Part shown: positions 34,898 to 48,279 of the stretch, piece after piece | How the letters are laid out: each line of letters starts with the position of its first letter | How positions within the stretch are numbered: the stretch's first letter is position 1 | NCBI GenBank assembly: GCA_016081115.2 | Contig: CM071924.1 | Location: 92,518,616-92,582,615, forward strand | DNA length: 64,000 nt | From: Rehmannia glutinosa | Lineage: Eukaryota > Streptophyta > Magnoliopsida > Lamiales > Orobanchaceae | Direction of reading: 5' to 3' | Made by a program: the position numbers and the translations under genes | Notes under the pieces: generated by a model | The model's input: the letters and a program-made list of their open reading frames with translations, nothing else | What the model was told of the DNA's origin: nothing | Database searches by the model: none

Positions 34898-35170
34898 TTT
34901 TTTTTGATACAACGGTTTCAATTTTGGTGTCTATTAAACTTGTCTATTTTTTATTATATTATGTGTTTTTAGAAAAATACGAAATTTCATTAAAATTAAT
35001 GAAAACAACCATATTGATTGAAAATGAACCAGTTTAAACTAGAGTTGATGATGAATTATATCGTCGATTGACCGAAGGCCCGGCCCACCGCCAAGTCATA
35101 AAAGCGAACAACGTTGGGATCAATTTGAATTTTATCCCAACACACTAAAATTTTCACAAATGAATCTATA
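34898..35170. other. Spacer between element copies
   Basis: Unremarkable AT-rich sequence. No feature is seen. Confidence 0.4.
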
Positions 35171-38100
35171 GGGGTTAATTTGCAAAATTTATCCCCGTAA
35201 CTATGAACGGTTTGCAATTTTTGTCCTATAAGTATTGAGTTTGCTAAATATGCCTGTAAATTTGCAAAAAATGTCCTGTAAGTTTAAAAGTTTTGCAAAA
35301 TTGGTTCTATAAGTTTTATACCTAAGAAATTTATGTCCTGTAAGTCCCGAGATATTGCAAAATTGGTCTAGCGGAATAATTGCATATTTTCAAAATACCA
35401 ATGGCTTATTTGACTAAGTGTTTTGCTTAAAATGGTATCAGAGTCTAGGTTTATTAAGAACTTTTGGTTAAATTTATTATATTTATGTAATTAACAATTG
35501 GTGAGGAGAAATTACTCCAAGAATATGGATCCTGGACAATTGTCCGAGATGTACACCATACATGACATATCGTCAAATTTTGACGATGTACGCACAAGAA
35601 CACCAAGACAAGATAACATATTGGCAAAACCAATATGATGAAAAAGAACGTGCAGGAGCCGACAGGAAAACCTTAAGGCAACACGAAATGTGAGCGGCAT
35701 ATCCTATGAGTTTACTCACAAGAAACCCGGATATTATATGCCGTCCGATGAATCGCCAAGAAGCGCTTCATGAGAATGCCCATCGAATAATGATTCCTAA
35801 TGGTGTACGAATAGGGCGAGATACTTCCGACAAATCTAAGTTCTCCGAAGACCTCGGAGTCGAGAAAATGGTGCGAGATTATGGCAATCACCATATTCAC
35901 TTACTAATATAAGTTCATCGATCCGAACTTATTATGGAGACAATAATAAAATATCGAAAAACTATTGAAATCCTTCATGATATTCAAAAACGAGTCAAGA
36001 ATCTGGAAGACAAACCAAGTTCATCTGGAGCAAGGAAGCGTATCGATTTCAAAACAGTACCCTATTTACTCCAAAAGGGAAACCAACCGAAGTGGTATGG
36101 AAGTAGCGGATGATGAGAAGCTCATCACTATCATCAAAGGAAAATCCATCATAAATTAGAGGTGATGGATATGGAGAAGATAAATCTTAAAGATCTACAT
36201 GACCTTGTAGAATCCTTCGCAAGATTAAGAATTATAGACTTAAAGATGAATACAGGGATGGATCACCTTGGTTATAGGCGACCAACATGGAAGAGTACCT
36301 CCACCACCACCAGTAAATCCCAACGTCGAAGAAAGTTCAGGTTCAAATCATGGAATCCGGATCGAACGAATGCCTCACGCTAGAGATTTCACTACAAGGA
36401 GTGAACCTCTTACATGAATGCGACAACCTTCTGAAGACCAAATTTATTAATACGCCTTATGGAAGATCGTGTTTCGAGCCAATACATCCATACGGATTGA
36501 CGCTAAATTTGGATATCCCATTTTAAAAAATCGAAAGTCCTTATTAATGAATGGGCATCGATTATGAGGATTGGCAGTGAAACCCTCGATCTTACGAAGG
36601 AATGATTTATCTTACTCCTTTTATGAGTCTTGAAGGATCGATAATGATCGCATGGATATGACCAAAGGTATATGAAAAGCTCCCACACACACGGAGAATC
36701 ATTGAAAGGAATTTTCGATATTATGGCCAAATTATTCAAAATCAATTTTATCGACTGGCTATTTTGAAGGATTAGAAGAGGGAAAACAAAGGATACCTCT
36801 ACTTCCTCGAGTTACATAATATTTGTCATATTGTGAATATAACAAGTTATTCATCGAAAGTACGTGGAAATGCAAGGTGGGAGACAAAGAAGCTTCACAA
36901 TTATTCTTTGCAAAGATTCCAAGTCCCCTCGGAGAGAAATGTTTATCGGGGAATATAAGAGTGCGGTGATTTAGATATTGTGGCTAGAAGAATGTCTTTC
37001 CTAAAAGCCAAGCTATCTGAATGGTGCCAACATGCAGCACTATACAAGAACTACAAGAGATTACGAGGAATCAAAAAAAGATTCTCATGTTGCATAGACG
37101 ATGATATCCCAACAATTGTGGGAGGTCAACCACGGCGGCATAAGAAGAAGAAGAAGAGAAGCCATTCATACGGTAATGACGGCAAAAAAAGTAGGGTCTT
37201 CATGGAGACCTAGAAGGTTTTGGTCAAAACAAAAGGCCCAAAGTTACAAATCAGGGCAAAGACCAACACCAAGCAGGAGTATAGCCTCTTCGTCAGGTTC
37301 AAATCAAGCAAGCACCAACCAGAATCCCAGGAAGAAGAACTTTCAAGCGAGCTCATACCGTAGCTAATAAAAGTTTCAAAAGATCAGAATCGACATGTGG
37401 AGCAAGAGGACATATCTCAACGAATTGCCCAGACAACCAGAAACGAGGAGTCAGACAGTTCGAAGCTACGCTTGAAATCGAAGAAGCTGCCTACTATCAA
37501 GATCTTATACATGTGTATTAATTTTAAGATATACCCTCAGATGAAAGTATCTATGAAGAGGAGATCTATTCTGATGATGGAAGTGACTCTAGTTCAGAAT
37601 CGGAGTGAAGAAGAAATTCTTCAGCAAACGGTTAGGGAGGATATGTCAGGATTTCTCTTTCACACTATGGTTTCTCCTAAGACACTTATGAGAATTATGA
37701 AGGAAGATCCAAAACATCAAATCTATGATGGATTTACAATTGGAGCGCTGGAAAAGGCTTTGAATAAAATTGGGTTTCGTAATAGAAAACACCAAATTAT
37801 CCATAGGGTAACTACCGGAGAATTTGTCATCCCGATGGAATTCACTAGTAACCCGATCGAGATCGTTGGTCCCTTACAGAAATTCAGGATATCAAAAGTA
37901 CAGTCAAAAGAGATGTTGCCAACACACTTTCATGGATTCATATTGGAGCCATAAGAGTTATTATCAAGGCGACATTGAAGAAAATGATAGATTCGCCACT
38001 AAATCTTGCTATCTTTGACAAACGAATCTCAAATCTCAAGGATTAATGTCTTGAGCGGTTACGTGAAATTTGTATGCGGAAATTGACATTTAATGTCAAT

Positions 38101-38295
38101 CTTAGAATTGCATACAGTTTGGGAGATCAAGATTTCAACAGAGTCCTAACCCTTCATCAAGATTTCAAAAGAGACGATTTGATGAAAGAAGGAATGACTT
38201 ACTCGATCACATACAAGATATCATTTGCTCTCTCGAATACACATCATTCGGTAAGATTCTTGAGAAAGGAATTTATTGAAGTCCCAAGAATCTTA
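35171..38295 (+). mobile_element. Endogenous caulimovirid element, copy 1, 3'-truncated
   Basis: The left end GGGGTTAATTTGCAAAATTT and its 'gcaaaattggt' subterminal repeats match copies 2 and 3. The primer site TGGTATCAGAGTCTAGGTT (35433-35451) is complementary to initiator tRNA-Met. The first ORF starts at 35525 and is followed by a capsid-like region with a zinc-knuckle remnant (CGARGHIS, near 37400) and a 30K-type movement-protein region (about 37680-38270). It stops abruptly at 38295, where a Copia fragment begins. Protease, reverse transcriptase and promoter are absent. Frames are broken many times; the longest open piece is 185 codons (37397-37954). Not functional. Confidence 0.8.
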
Positions 38296-38298
38296 TAA
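37397..38298 (+). pseudogene. Caulimovirid zinc-knuckle tail and movement-protein region, copy 1
   Basis: An acidic linker (EEEIYSDDG, about 37553-37580, in an offset frame) precedes the movement-protein core. Movement proteins of this 30K family form tubules or modify plasmodesmata. The segment KHQIIHRVTTGEFVIP (about 37789-37836) matches the same region of copy 2. The reading frame shifts at least three times and ends at the Copia junction. Confidence 0.65.
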
Positions 38299-38666
38299 TG
38301 ATTCCTATATCGAAGGTGGAGTATTGCAGATACTTTTTTAATAGGAGATCACCTATATAAGTGAGAAGTAATGGCGCTTCAAAAGAAACACTTATGAACC
38401 TAAGATATGGTCTAGTAGAAATAGACACAACGTGAGAACAACAAGTGTTAGAGTTGTTATTGTATAAGTACTATTGTCTCGGTTTACACAAGCAAAACTG
38501 AGTAGTTCAAGACATCACATCACTAAGAAGCCGATTAAAACCGATAGTATTTTACTAAGGAAGGTTCAAAGCCACAAGCTACCTATCCTCCGATGCAATA
38601 ACGATTCGCCGAGACTTTCAAGCAAATCTGCATACACGCATGCATTAATTTCATTCATGTGGGGAT
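38296..38666 (+). mobile_element. Copia internal 3' fragment preceding the 5' LTR
   Basis: This stretch aligns with 43530-43898, the 3' end of the Copia interior, including the purine-rich tract 'gtgggga' just before the LTR. It therefore belongs to a second, mostly lost Copia copy upstream that shares the LTR at 38667, which implies a former tandem arrangement or unequal recombination. Confidence 0.7.
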
Positions 38667-39436
38667 TGTTGGAATTTGGTTCTTGATAAATTGGTGTTGA
38701 CCCGATTTTGACCAAATAATTAAGTGGTTTCCATTAGTGAAAAGTGGAATTAAATTATTTGTAAAAATTCTACTAAGAGAGTAGATGAGAATAACATTTG
38801 GAATTTCTCAAAATCGATTCCGGTGAATGAGAAATTAATGATAGAAGTTAGCCACTTAATACAAATAAATGGTATATAAAATGGAAAATGTGGGAGATGA
38901 GAGATGCTCCATCCCACATAGAAAAAAGGAGGCAAAGTTGCACACTTTATTTATCCCAAGTTGGACATATGGGTTTGGGCCCTTGGGGGCACCCAAGTTT
39001 TTAAAGGGGTGAGGATCTACATGCTTGTGGGTTTGGTTCAAAGCACACACGCTGCGCCTCCGTCGCCCGCTCGGCTCGGGCCCGGCCGCCCGGCCCAGGC
39101 CCGGTCATGGGTCGAGAGCCGAAAGTCGAGGACGAGGGCCTGGCTTGGGCTTCAAGCTTGCCCTTATTCTTTTTAGACCAAAAACCTTTAAAATAAAATG
39201 TTTAATTTTAGAGAACAACTTGTTGTTCGCTTTATTGTTCCGGTTTGTCTTGGTCTGCTACTAACCGACTTTTAAAAGTCGTTGTATCTTAGAGCGAGCG
39301 CAAACCGTAAGCACTCGGTATACGGGCATTTTCGTCTTGCGGAGATCGATTCCAAATCGGCCTCGACTTAGCCTATACACTCAAACTTGCCATTTTACGA
39401 AAACATAAACCATACACTTAACCTTTTTATCCTACA
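38667..39436 (+). repeat. Copia 5' LTR
   Basis: Starts TGTTGGAATTTGG and ends CCTACA. The homologous 3' LTR starts at 43899. This copy is about 400 bp shorter because a block present in the 3' LTR (about 44420-44870) is missing. The G+C-rich patch at 39040-39150 is also in the partner LTR. The end sequence 'aaaccatacacttaacc' (39408-39424) is the uninterrupted version of the site into which the viral element inserted in the 3' LTR. Confidence 0.8.
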
Positions 39437-42400
39437 ATCGCAAGACAAAAATTCTGTTTCTATTGAAGACGATGACATCCAGTTTGATTTCTTTCACACC
39501 TATGGTTGCCGCTCCCGCTCACGGCGAAAAGTCGCCTAGTTCTCCACTGCCGACTTCAAACATTGGCAATGAGAAGATGTTGTTCTACCTCACCACTTTG
39601 GGGTTGGCTCATTTTCCGAAAGCGACCCCCTCTTGCCATCGAGATGACGGTTGACAACAACCGAGAAATCATTGTGATGCTTGGCATAACAATGATTTTC
39701 TATGTCGCAACTACGACTTGAACAAAGTTAGACGACACTCTCAACAACATCTATAGCACGTTCAAGACATCCAAGGAACTGTGGGAGTCCTGGAGAAGAA
39801 GTACAAGACGGAAGATCTTTGCACAAAGAAATTTGTTGTCGGCAAATTCCTGGAGTACAAGATGGTTGACACCAAGACGGCGATCAGCCAAGTTCAGAGA
39901 TTCAAATCATTCTTCACGACTTAGTGTCCGAAGGGATGATTTTGAATGAATCCTTCCAAGTGGCTACAATAATCGAGAAATTGCCGCCATTGTGGAAGGA
40001 TTTCAAAACTACCTCAAGCACAAGTGTAAAGAGATGGGGCTTGACGATCGATTGTTCAAGCCGCATTGAAGAAGAAAACCGAAAATCGGATGTGAAATCC
40101 AGCACTTCGGAATGCCGCTAACGCTAATCTTGCGTAATCGGCACTAGCAAGAAAACGCAAGACTCCGGGAAGGAAAAAGGAGAGGCCAAAAAGTTCAAGG
40201 ATAATCTGCTACAACTATGGCAAACCGAACCACATGGCAAAAGATTGCCCGACACCGAAGAAGGGCAATCAAGGTGGCAACCAACAAGCCAATGTGATGG
40301 AGGACAAGTCGGTTCCAATAGACTTGTTCGGAGCTCGATCTATCCGCTGTTGTGTTTGAAGCCATATGGTGGATAACCCAAGAGAGTGGTGGATAGATAT
40401 CGGGCTACTCGTCACATTTGTGCCGATAAGGAGATGTTCTCCTCCTACACTCCGATTAATGGAAGGAAGTTGTTCATGGGAAACTCTTCGACTTCCAACA
40501 TCATTGGGCTTGGAAAGGTGGTGCTCAAGATGACTTCCTGGAAGGAGCTTACGCTTGTAGATGTCTTGCATGTCCCAGGACATCCGCAAGAACTTGGTTT
40601 CTCGGTCCTTTGCTTAGCAAGGCCGGCTTTAGACTAGTGTTTGAGTCCGATGTTTGTAATAACCAAGAATGGTCAGCTTTTATGTAAAGATTACCTTGAT
40701 AAGGGCCTGTTCAAAATGTCTCAGAATGTCCTGTTTTCCGCAAGAGGCGAAGAATAAAAACATTACTTCTTTTACTTGTTGGATTGTTCTAATTTATGGC
40801 ATGATAGATTAGGATACATAAACTTCAACACAATTAAAAGGTTAGTGAATGCGGAATTAATACCTACGTTTAAAACCGATTCACAAGACAAATGAGAAAT
40901 TTGTGTTGAAGCAAAATTGGCCAAGGCACCATTTCATTCGGAACGGTACCAAACCACTCGAGTTAATTTATACGGATGTGTGTGATTTAAAACTTGTGCA
41001 AACCCGAGGTGGGAATAAGTATTTCATAACGTTTATAGATGATTGCACAAGATATTGTTATGTGTATCTTTTGAAAAGCAAAGATGAAGCTTTAGTAGCT
41101 TTTAAAACTTATAAGAATGAAGTTGAAAATCAACTTAATCAAAAAATTAAGATGACTCGAAGTGATAGAGGCGGAGAGTATGTTGCTCCGCTTGAGGAAT
41201 TTTTCTCAAAGCGGGTATAATTCATCAAACGACCGCACCTTACTCACCTCAATCAAATGGTGTTGCGAACGCAAAATCGTACTCTTAAGGAGATGATGAA
41301 TGCGATGTTGATAAGTCCTGCTTACCCCAAAACTTGTGGGGGAAGCCATACTTTCCTGCAAACTACATTCTTAATAAGATCCCACACAAAGGTAAAAATG
41401 AAACTCCATATGAGTTATAGAAGGGACGTAAACCACCATATAAATACCTCAAAGTGTCGGGGTATTTGGCTAAAGTCGAATAACCTAAGCCGAAACAAGT
41501 TAGAATCGGTCCGAAGACGATCGATTGTGGTTTCATTGGATATGCTAACAATAGTAGTGCATATCGCTTAGTGCACAAGTCAACAATTCCGATATAAATG
41601 AAGGTATGATCATTGAATCAAGGAATGATGTATTCTTTCGAGAATATCTTTCCGACAAAGAACGGAAAGAAGAAAGTTCGAGTAAATGGACTTATGAAAC
41701 CGCAAGGTTACGCAAAGTGATGATGAAGAGGAACCAAGACGCAAAAAAGGACAAAAGTAGCTAAGTCTTTTGGTCCCGATTTTCTAACTTATATGTTAGA
41801 AAACGAACCCCGAACTATTCAAGAAGCATTGTCTAGTCCAAGCTCCTCTCCGGAAAGAAGCTATCAATAATGAGATAGATTCCACCATGCAAAATCACAC
41901 TTGGGAGTTGGTTGATCTCCCACCGGTTGCAAACCTTTGGGATGCAAGTGGATCCTTAAAAGAAAGTATAAAGCAATGGATCTATCGACAAGTATAAAGC
42001 CCGATTGGTAGCTAAAGAGTTTAGACAAAAGGAGGGATATGACTTCTTCGATACATATTCTCCTGTCAGAGATTACGTCCATTCATGTTCTCATTGCTAT
42101 TGCAACTTTGCATAACCTTGAGATACATCAAATGGACGTTAAGATCAACTTCTTGAATGGTGAGCTTGAAAAGGAGATCTATATGGAACAACACGAGGGA
42201 TACGTTGCACCCGGTCAAGAGCGAAAGGTGTAAACTTGTTAAGTCACTTTTTATGGACTAAAACAAACACCTAAGCAATGGCATGAAAAGTTTGACTCAC
42301 TATGAAGTCAAACGGTTTCAAGATCAACGAATGTGACAAGTGTGTCTACATTAAAGGTACTACAAATGATTACGTCATAGTATGCCTTTATGTGGATGAT

Positions 42401-43898
42401 ATGTTGATTATGGGTAGTAGTCATGATTTAATCATGAATAATAAGAACATGTTGAAGAAGAACTTTGACATGAAGGATATGGGATTATCTCGATGTTATT
42501 TTAGGGATTAAAATCTCTAGAACTTCGTAGGATGGAATTGTCTTGTCACAATCCCATTATGTCGAAAGCATACTCGGAAGAAGGTTTAATGCTTTTAATA
42601 ATCCTCCTGGCTAAGACACTGTAGATCTAAGACTACACTTGGCCAAGAATAGGCGAACCGTTTCTCACCTGAATATGCAAGGGTAATTGGCAAATGATGT
42701 ACTTAACGAATTGTACACGCCCGTCCAGACATTGCATATTCAAGGAGTAAACTAAGTAGTTCATGAGTAACCCGAGTACGGATCACCGGAAAGCCGTGAC
42801 AAGGGTACTTAGATATTTAAAGTATACCATGAACTATGGAATACTTTATACGAGATATCCAAATAGAGTATTAGAAGGATACTTGTGATGCCAATCGATA
42901 TCGTATTACACAAAAGACTCCAAGTCCACAAGTGGATTTGTTTTCACAATAGGTGGAGGAGCGAGTGTCATGGAAGTCTTCTAAGCAAACGTGCATAGCT
43001 CAATCCACTATGGAATCCGAGTTCATTGCTTTAGATAAAGTCGAGAAGAAGTAGAATGACTTAGAAATTTCCTAGAGGATATTTCGTGTTGGAATAAGCC
43101 AGTGCATCTTTGTTATGATACACTCGTGATAGTCAATCAACAATCGGAAGGGCACAAAGTAGTATGTATAATGGTAAGTCTAGACATAAACGTCGGAGAC
43201 ACAATACCATTAGACAGATTGATTTCGAATGGGGTTATTTCGGTTGACTACATGAAGTCAAAGGAAAACTTATTGCGATCCACTTACGAAAGGAATAAAT
43301 CGAGATCAACTTGTATAAACCTGTTAAGGGAATGGGTTTGAAATCCACGACTTAAAGAATGTTCATAAGCGGTAACCCAACCGTGAATTGGAGATCCCGA
43401 GACCTTGGTTCAATGGGACAACTAAGTTATGAATGTTCAAATTGAACACTTGGAAAATGTGTTAGCTCATTCTCGATACATCCAAGTGTATGTAAACCTC
43501 AATGAATGTGGTGAGGTTAAGTTTAAGACTTTTAATGATTCCTATACCGAAAGGTGGAGTATTACAGATACTCTTCAATAGGAGATCACCTATATAAGTG
43601 AGAAGTAATGGCCGCAAAAGAAACACTTATGAACCTAAGATATGGTCCAGGGCGAAATGGACACAATGTGAGAACAACAAGTGTTAGAGTTATTATTGTG
43701 TAAGATCTTGTTGTCTCGGTTTACACAAACGGCTAAGTAGTTCAAGACATCGCGTCACTAAGCAACCAAGAACTCAGATAGTATTTTACTAGGGAAGGTT
43801 CATAGCCACAAGCTACCTATACTAATGCAATAACGATTCGCGAGACTTTCAAGCGAATCTGCATACACGCATGCATTAATTTCATTCATGTGGGGGAT
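39437..43898 (+). pseudogene. Ty1/Copia gag-pol, heavily degraded
   Basis: Gag starts at 39471. A zinc-knuckle relic CYNYGKPNHMAKDC (40204-40245) has Tyr in place of the second Cys. The pre-integrase region (FWHDRLG, 40797) is followed by the integrase core with YTDVCDL and FIDDCTRYCYVY in the open stretch 40903-41220. Reverse transcriptase shows DVKINFLNGELE (42137-42172) and the catalytic YVDD at 42389-42400. RNase H remnants lie near 42925-43030 (STSGFVF). The order integrase before reverse transcriptase defines Copia. Many stops and shifts are present. A purine tract (43891-43896) precedes the 3' LTR. No initiator-tRNA PBS is convincing after the 5' LTR. Not functional. Confidence 0.85.
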
Positions 43899-45071
43899 TG
43901 TTGGAATTTGGTTCTTGATAAATTGGGTGTTGACTGATTTTGACCAAATAATTAAGTGGTTTCCATTAGTGAAAAATGAAATTAAATTATTTGTAAAAAT
44001 TCTACTAAGAGAGTAGATGAGAATAGCATTTGAAATTTCTCAAAACCAATTCCGGTGAATGAGAAATTAATGCTAGAAAGTTAGCCACTTAATACAAATA
44101 AATGGTATGAAAAATGGAAAATGTGGGGGAGGAGAGATGCTCCATCCCACATAGGAAAAAGAAGGCAAAGTTGCACACTTTATTTATCCCAAGTTGGACA
44201 TATAGGTTTGGACCCTTGGGGGCACCCAAGTTTTTAAAGAGGTGAGGACCTACATGCTTGTGGGTTTGGTTCAAAGCACACGCCACCCGCCGCCGCCGCC
44301 ACGGCTCGGCTCTTGGCCGGCCCGACCCGACGTGTCGATAGCCGAGGGCCGAGAGGGGTCGGGCTTGGGCTTCAAGGCCCTTATTCTTTTTGGACCAAAA
44401 CCTTTAAAATTAAATGTTTAATTAATTTTTGTAATTAATTAAATAGTTTTAATTAATTTTTGTAATTAATTAATAAAGTTCAACCTCGGGAGGAGGATCG
44501 GTCCGCAAGACGGGCAAGAGCACGGCCCGTGCGATCGGGTCGTGCTACCCTCTGCCAAGTTTCGAGCCGAGACGGGCCGGAGCACAACCCGTGCGTGCTG
44601 GTCGTCTTTGGGTGTTTAACCTTTCCGTGCGGCGCAAGATGCGCAGAGCACGCCCGTAAGGCCTGGTCGTGCTCTCACTGCAGTGCGTGCGTCTGTTCGG
44701 TGAAAATGTGCCTTTTGAGCCTACATACACGATTTTCCGTGCGGGCACTTGCTTGCCTATATTATTAACGTCCCTACTGATGAAACAATACACGAAAAAC
44801 TCATATAATAACCTCCGTCATTTGCATCATACGAGCATATTGACTTCCTACTTTCAAAAGCTTGAAAGTCAAGAACAACTTGATGTTCACTTTTTGTTCG
44901 GTTTCTTTGTCTTTGCTAACCGGGACTTTTAAAAGTCGTTGTATCTTAGAGGCGAGCTGGAACCGTAAGCACTCGGTATACGGGCGTTTCGTCTTGCGGA
45001 GACGATTCCAAATCAGCCTCGACTTAACCTATATACTCAAACTTGCCATTTTCCAAAAACATAAACCATAC
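43899..45071 (+). repeat. Copia 3' LTR, first part
   Basis: Starts TGTTGGAATTTGG as the 5' LTR does, and is interrupted after AAACCATAC (45063-45071) by the caulimovirid-bearing element. It resumes at 53227 and ends CCAACA at 53256. TGTTGG...CCAACA is the expected inverted LTR terminus. Confidence 0.8.
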
Positions 45072-45357
45072 GGCTTAATTGCGAAAATATCCTGTAACTT
45101 GGGGCTAAATGCATTTTCGGACTTTTGTTATTGGGTTTGCAAAATATGCCTGTATGTTCTTCAAGTTTTGCAAAATATGCCCTGTAAGTTTATAACGTTA
45201 AGAAAATTGGTCCTGCAAGTTTATACCAAAGCAATTGGTGTCCTATAAGTCTTGAGTTGATGCAAAATTGGTCTAGCGGAATAATTGCATATTTTCAAAA
45301 TACCAATTATACCCTTATTCATACACATAGTGATTTGACTAAGTATCTTGCTTAAAA

Positions 45358-45375
45358 TGGTATCGAGCCCAGGTT
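45358..45375 (+). promoter_or_regulatory. Initiator tRNA-Met primer-binding site, copy 2
   Basis: TGGTATCGAGCCCAGGTT is the caulimovirid primer site with two bases lost compared with copy 1 (TGGTATCAGAG at 35433). It marks nucleotide 1 of the viral map and lies 91 bp before the first ATG. Confidence 0.75.
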
Positions 45376-45448
45376 TATTAAGAACTTTTTGGTTATATTT
45401 ATTATATTTATGTAATTGACAATTGGTAAGGAGAATTTCTCCGAGAAT

Positions 45449-47600
45449 ATGGATCCAACCGATGTCCGAGATGTACCCTTACAGACATATCGTCAAATAA
45501 TATTGACGATATACGCACAAGAACACCTTGACGGTGGTTTCATATTGGGAATACCAATATGAAGAAAAGAAAAGGAAGAGCCGACTTTAAAACTTTAAGC
45601 AATGCAAAAAATGCGACGAGAATATTATAAGCGATTCGATGCTTAACTGACCTATATGTTCACTTGATGAACCTTCAAGAAACGGTTCATGAAAATTCCC
45701 ATCAAAACAATGATTCCGATGGAGTACGAGTGGAACGAGATACTTCCAGACAAATCTAAGATTTCCAAAGATCTTAGAGAAATCCGAAGACGGTGCGACT
45801 TATGGCAATCGCCATATTCATCTACCAAACAAGTTCATCAAATCGAGCGGATGGAGAGCGATGGTGAAATATCGAAGAAACTCTTGAACTCCTTCATGAT
45901 ATTCAAACGAGTCAAGAACCGGAGGAAAGGTTAAGTTCATCCGGAGGAAGGAAACATATTGATTTTGGGACGGTACCTATCTACACCAAAAAGGAAAACC
46001 TACCGAAGTTATACGAAAGATGACATGAGATGAGGAAAAGCTCATTGCTCTAATAAAAGGAAAATCCATCAAAAATTAGAAAAAGATGGATATTGAAAAA
46101 ATGAATCTTAAAGATCTGCATGACTGGCGTAATCCTTCGGGATTAGGTATTGTAGATTTAAAGATGAACGCAGTGAGAATCGGCTTTGGTTACCTATGAC
46201 CCACAAGGTAGACCAATTCCACCACCACCGCCACCAGCGATAATCCTAACGTCGAAGAAAGTGCGGGTTCACATCATGGAGCTCGGGATGAGAGGATGCC
46301 ACACGCCGGGGATTTCACGGCCCTAAGTGATCCACTTTCGGGGACGGAGGTCGAAACCCTCTTTGCAGAACCATACAACCTACCGGAAAGGCCGAATGTT
46401 TATCGGGCGCCTTATGGAAGATCGCACCTCGACCCAATACATCCGTATGGGTTGATGTTAAATCGGACATCCCATATTTTAAAAATGAGAAGTTCTCATT
46501 GATGAATGGGCTTGGTATGAGAATTTCAAAGAGAACCTTCGATCTTACAAAGGATTCATTCATTTTACTCCTTAAGATGAGTCTTGAAGGATCGGTGAAG
46601 ATTGCATGGGATATGACCGATGCGCATTTAAAAGTTCGGTCACATCGGGGAATCACTTAAAGGAATTGTCGATGGTATGGCAAAGCTATTCAAAATCCAA
46701 ATTCATCGGCACAGTTATTTTGAGGATTAGAGGATGAAAAAAGAAAGAGATATAAACAAGCCCTCTATAGCCTTGAGTTATTGGATATTTGTCATATTGA
46801 CGAATATATCAAGTTGTTCACCGAATACGGTGGAAATCCAAGATTGAGGAAAAGGAAGTCGCATGCTATTCTTTGCCAAGATTCCGAGTCCCTGGAGAGA
46901 AATGCTTATCGTGAATACAAGGGTGGTGGAGTCAAGTAGAAACCGTGGCTTTAAAAATGTCTTTCCTAAAGGCCAAGTTATCCAATGGTGTTACCAAGCA
47001 CTCTATACAAGAATTACAAAAGATTAAGAGGAATTAACAAAACAGTTCCTCTATGTTGCGTGGATAATGATATCCCAACAGTTGTGGGAAGTCAAATCCA
47101 AGGCGGCACAAGAAAGAAGAAGGATAGAAGCCATCCATACCGCCGAGGAAGCAAAGAAACAAAAGCGGGTCTTCATGGAGACCTTGAAGGTTCTCGTCAA
47201 AACAAAAGCCCGGTTATAAATCGGGGCAAAGACCGGCAAAGACTAAGCGGGAGTAGAGCCTCTTCATCGTGGTCTAATCAAGCAAGTACCACAGAACACC
47301 GGGAAGAAGAACTTTCAGCGTGCTCACACCTTAGCTAATGAAAGTTTCAAAGATCAGTAATTCTGGACATGCGGAGCAAGAGGGCATATCTCAACGGGAT
47401 TGCCCGGACAATCAAAAACGAGGAGTCGAGGCAGTTCGAGGCCACACCGAAATCGAAGAAGTCGTCTATTATCGTGGATTTAATACAGTGTATCAATTTG
47501 AGGATATTCCCCGGATGAAAGCATCTATGAAGAAGAGATCTATTCTCGATGATGGAAGTGAATCTAGTTCGTAATCGAGTGAAGAAGAAATTCTTCAACA
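45449..47600 (+). pseudogene. Caulimovirid first ORFs and capsid/zinc-knuckle region, copy 2
   Basis: The first ATG is at 45449, aligned with 35525 and 34228 in the other copies. The region continues through a proline-rich patch, conserved central capsid-like sequence and a lysine-rich tract (about 47100-47180). It ends in a zinc-knuckle remnant with CGARGHIS (47370-47393) followed by an acidic linker near 47530. The capsid protein packages the viral DNA; the knuckle binds nucleic acid. Stops and shifts occur throughout. Confidence 0.6.
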
Positions 47601-47642
47601 GAGGCGGTCGGGAGGATATGTCGATTCCTCTCTCACACTACG

Positions 47643-48237
47643 GTGTCTCATAAGACTCTTATGAGAATTATGAAGGAAGATCCAAAGCTTCAAATCTATG
47701 ATGGATTTACAATTGGGGCGATGGAAAAGGTTTTGGATAAGATTGGTTTTCGTAATAGAAAACACCAAATTATCCACAGGGTAACAACCGGAGAATTTGC
47801 CATTCCGATGGAGTTTAATGAACTCCGATCGAGATGCGCTTGGTCCCTATTAGAGAAATACAGAGATCAAAAGCGAGTTAAAAGAGAAGTTGAAAATACA
47901 CACTCATGGATTCATATCGGAGCTATAAGAGTCATTATTAAAGCAACATTCAAAGAAGAATAGATTCGCCACTCAATCGGCTATCTTTGACAAGCGAATC
48001 TCAAACCTCAAGGATTCATGTCTTGGAGCGATTCAGAAATTTGTATGGAGGAAAATTGGCATTTAATGTCTATCCTAGAATTGCATACAATTTGGAAGAT
48101 CGAGATTTCAACAGAGTCCTAACTCTTCATCAAGATTTCAAAAGAGTCGAATTGATGAAAGAAGGAACAGACCTACTCGATCACATACAAGATATCCTAT
48201 GCTCTCTCGAATACACATCATTGAAGTATTCTTGAGA
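47643..48237 (+). pseudogene. Caulimovirid movement-protein region, copy 2
   Basis: Frames at 47643-47963 and 47987-48235 together cover a 30K-superfamily movement protein. Visible landmarks are HRVTTGEFAIPMEF (47777-47818), HSWIHIGAIRVIIKATF and, in the second frame, PRIAYNLEDRDFNRVLTLHQ. A frame change lies between them, near 47965-47990. It aligns with copy 1 over its whole length. Confidence 0.7.
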
Positions 48238-48279
48238 AAGGAATTCATTAAAGTCCCAAGAATCTTCGAGGACTTTGCC

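Noticed and set aside
33869..34906. A 9-bp target duplication for the 1-kb copy of the viral element
   Set aside because: Both flanks are T-rich (attattttt and ttttttttg) and any match is low-complexity, so I do not claim it.
36980..37367. Lysine-rich ORFs as a host nuclear protein
   Set aside because: They correspond to the basic capsid-region segment of the caulimovirid element and align with 46985-47338 in copy 2.
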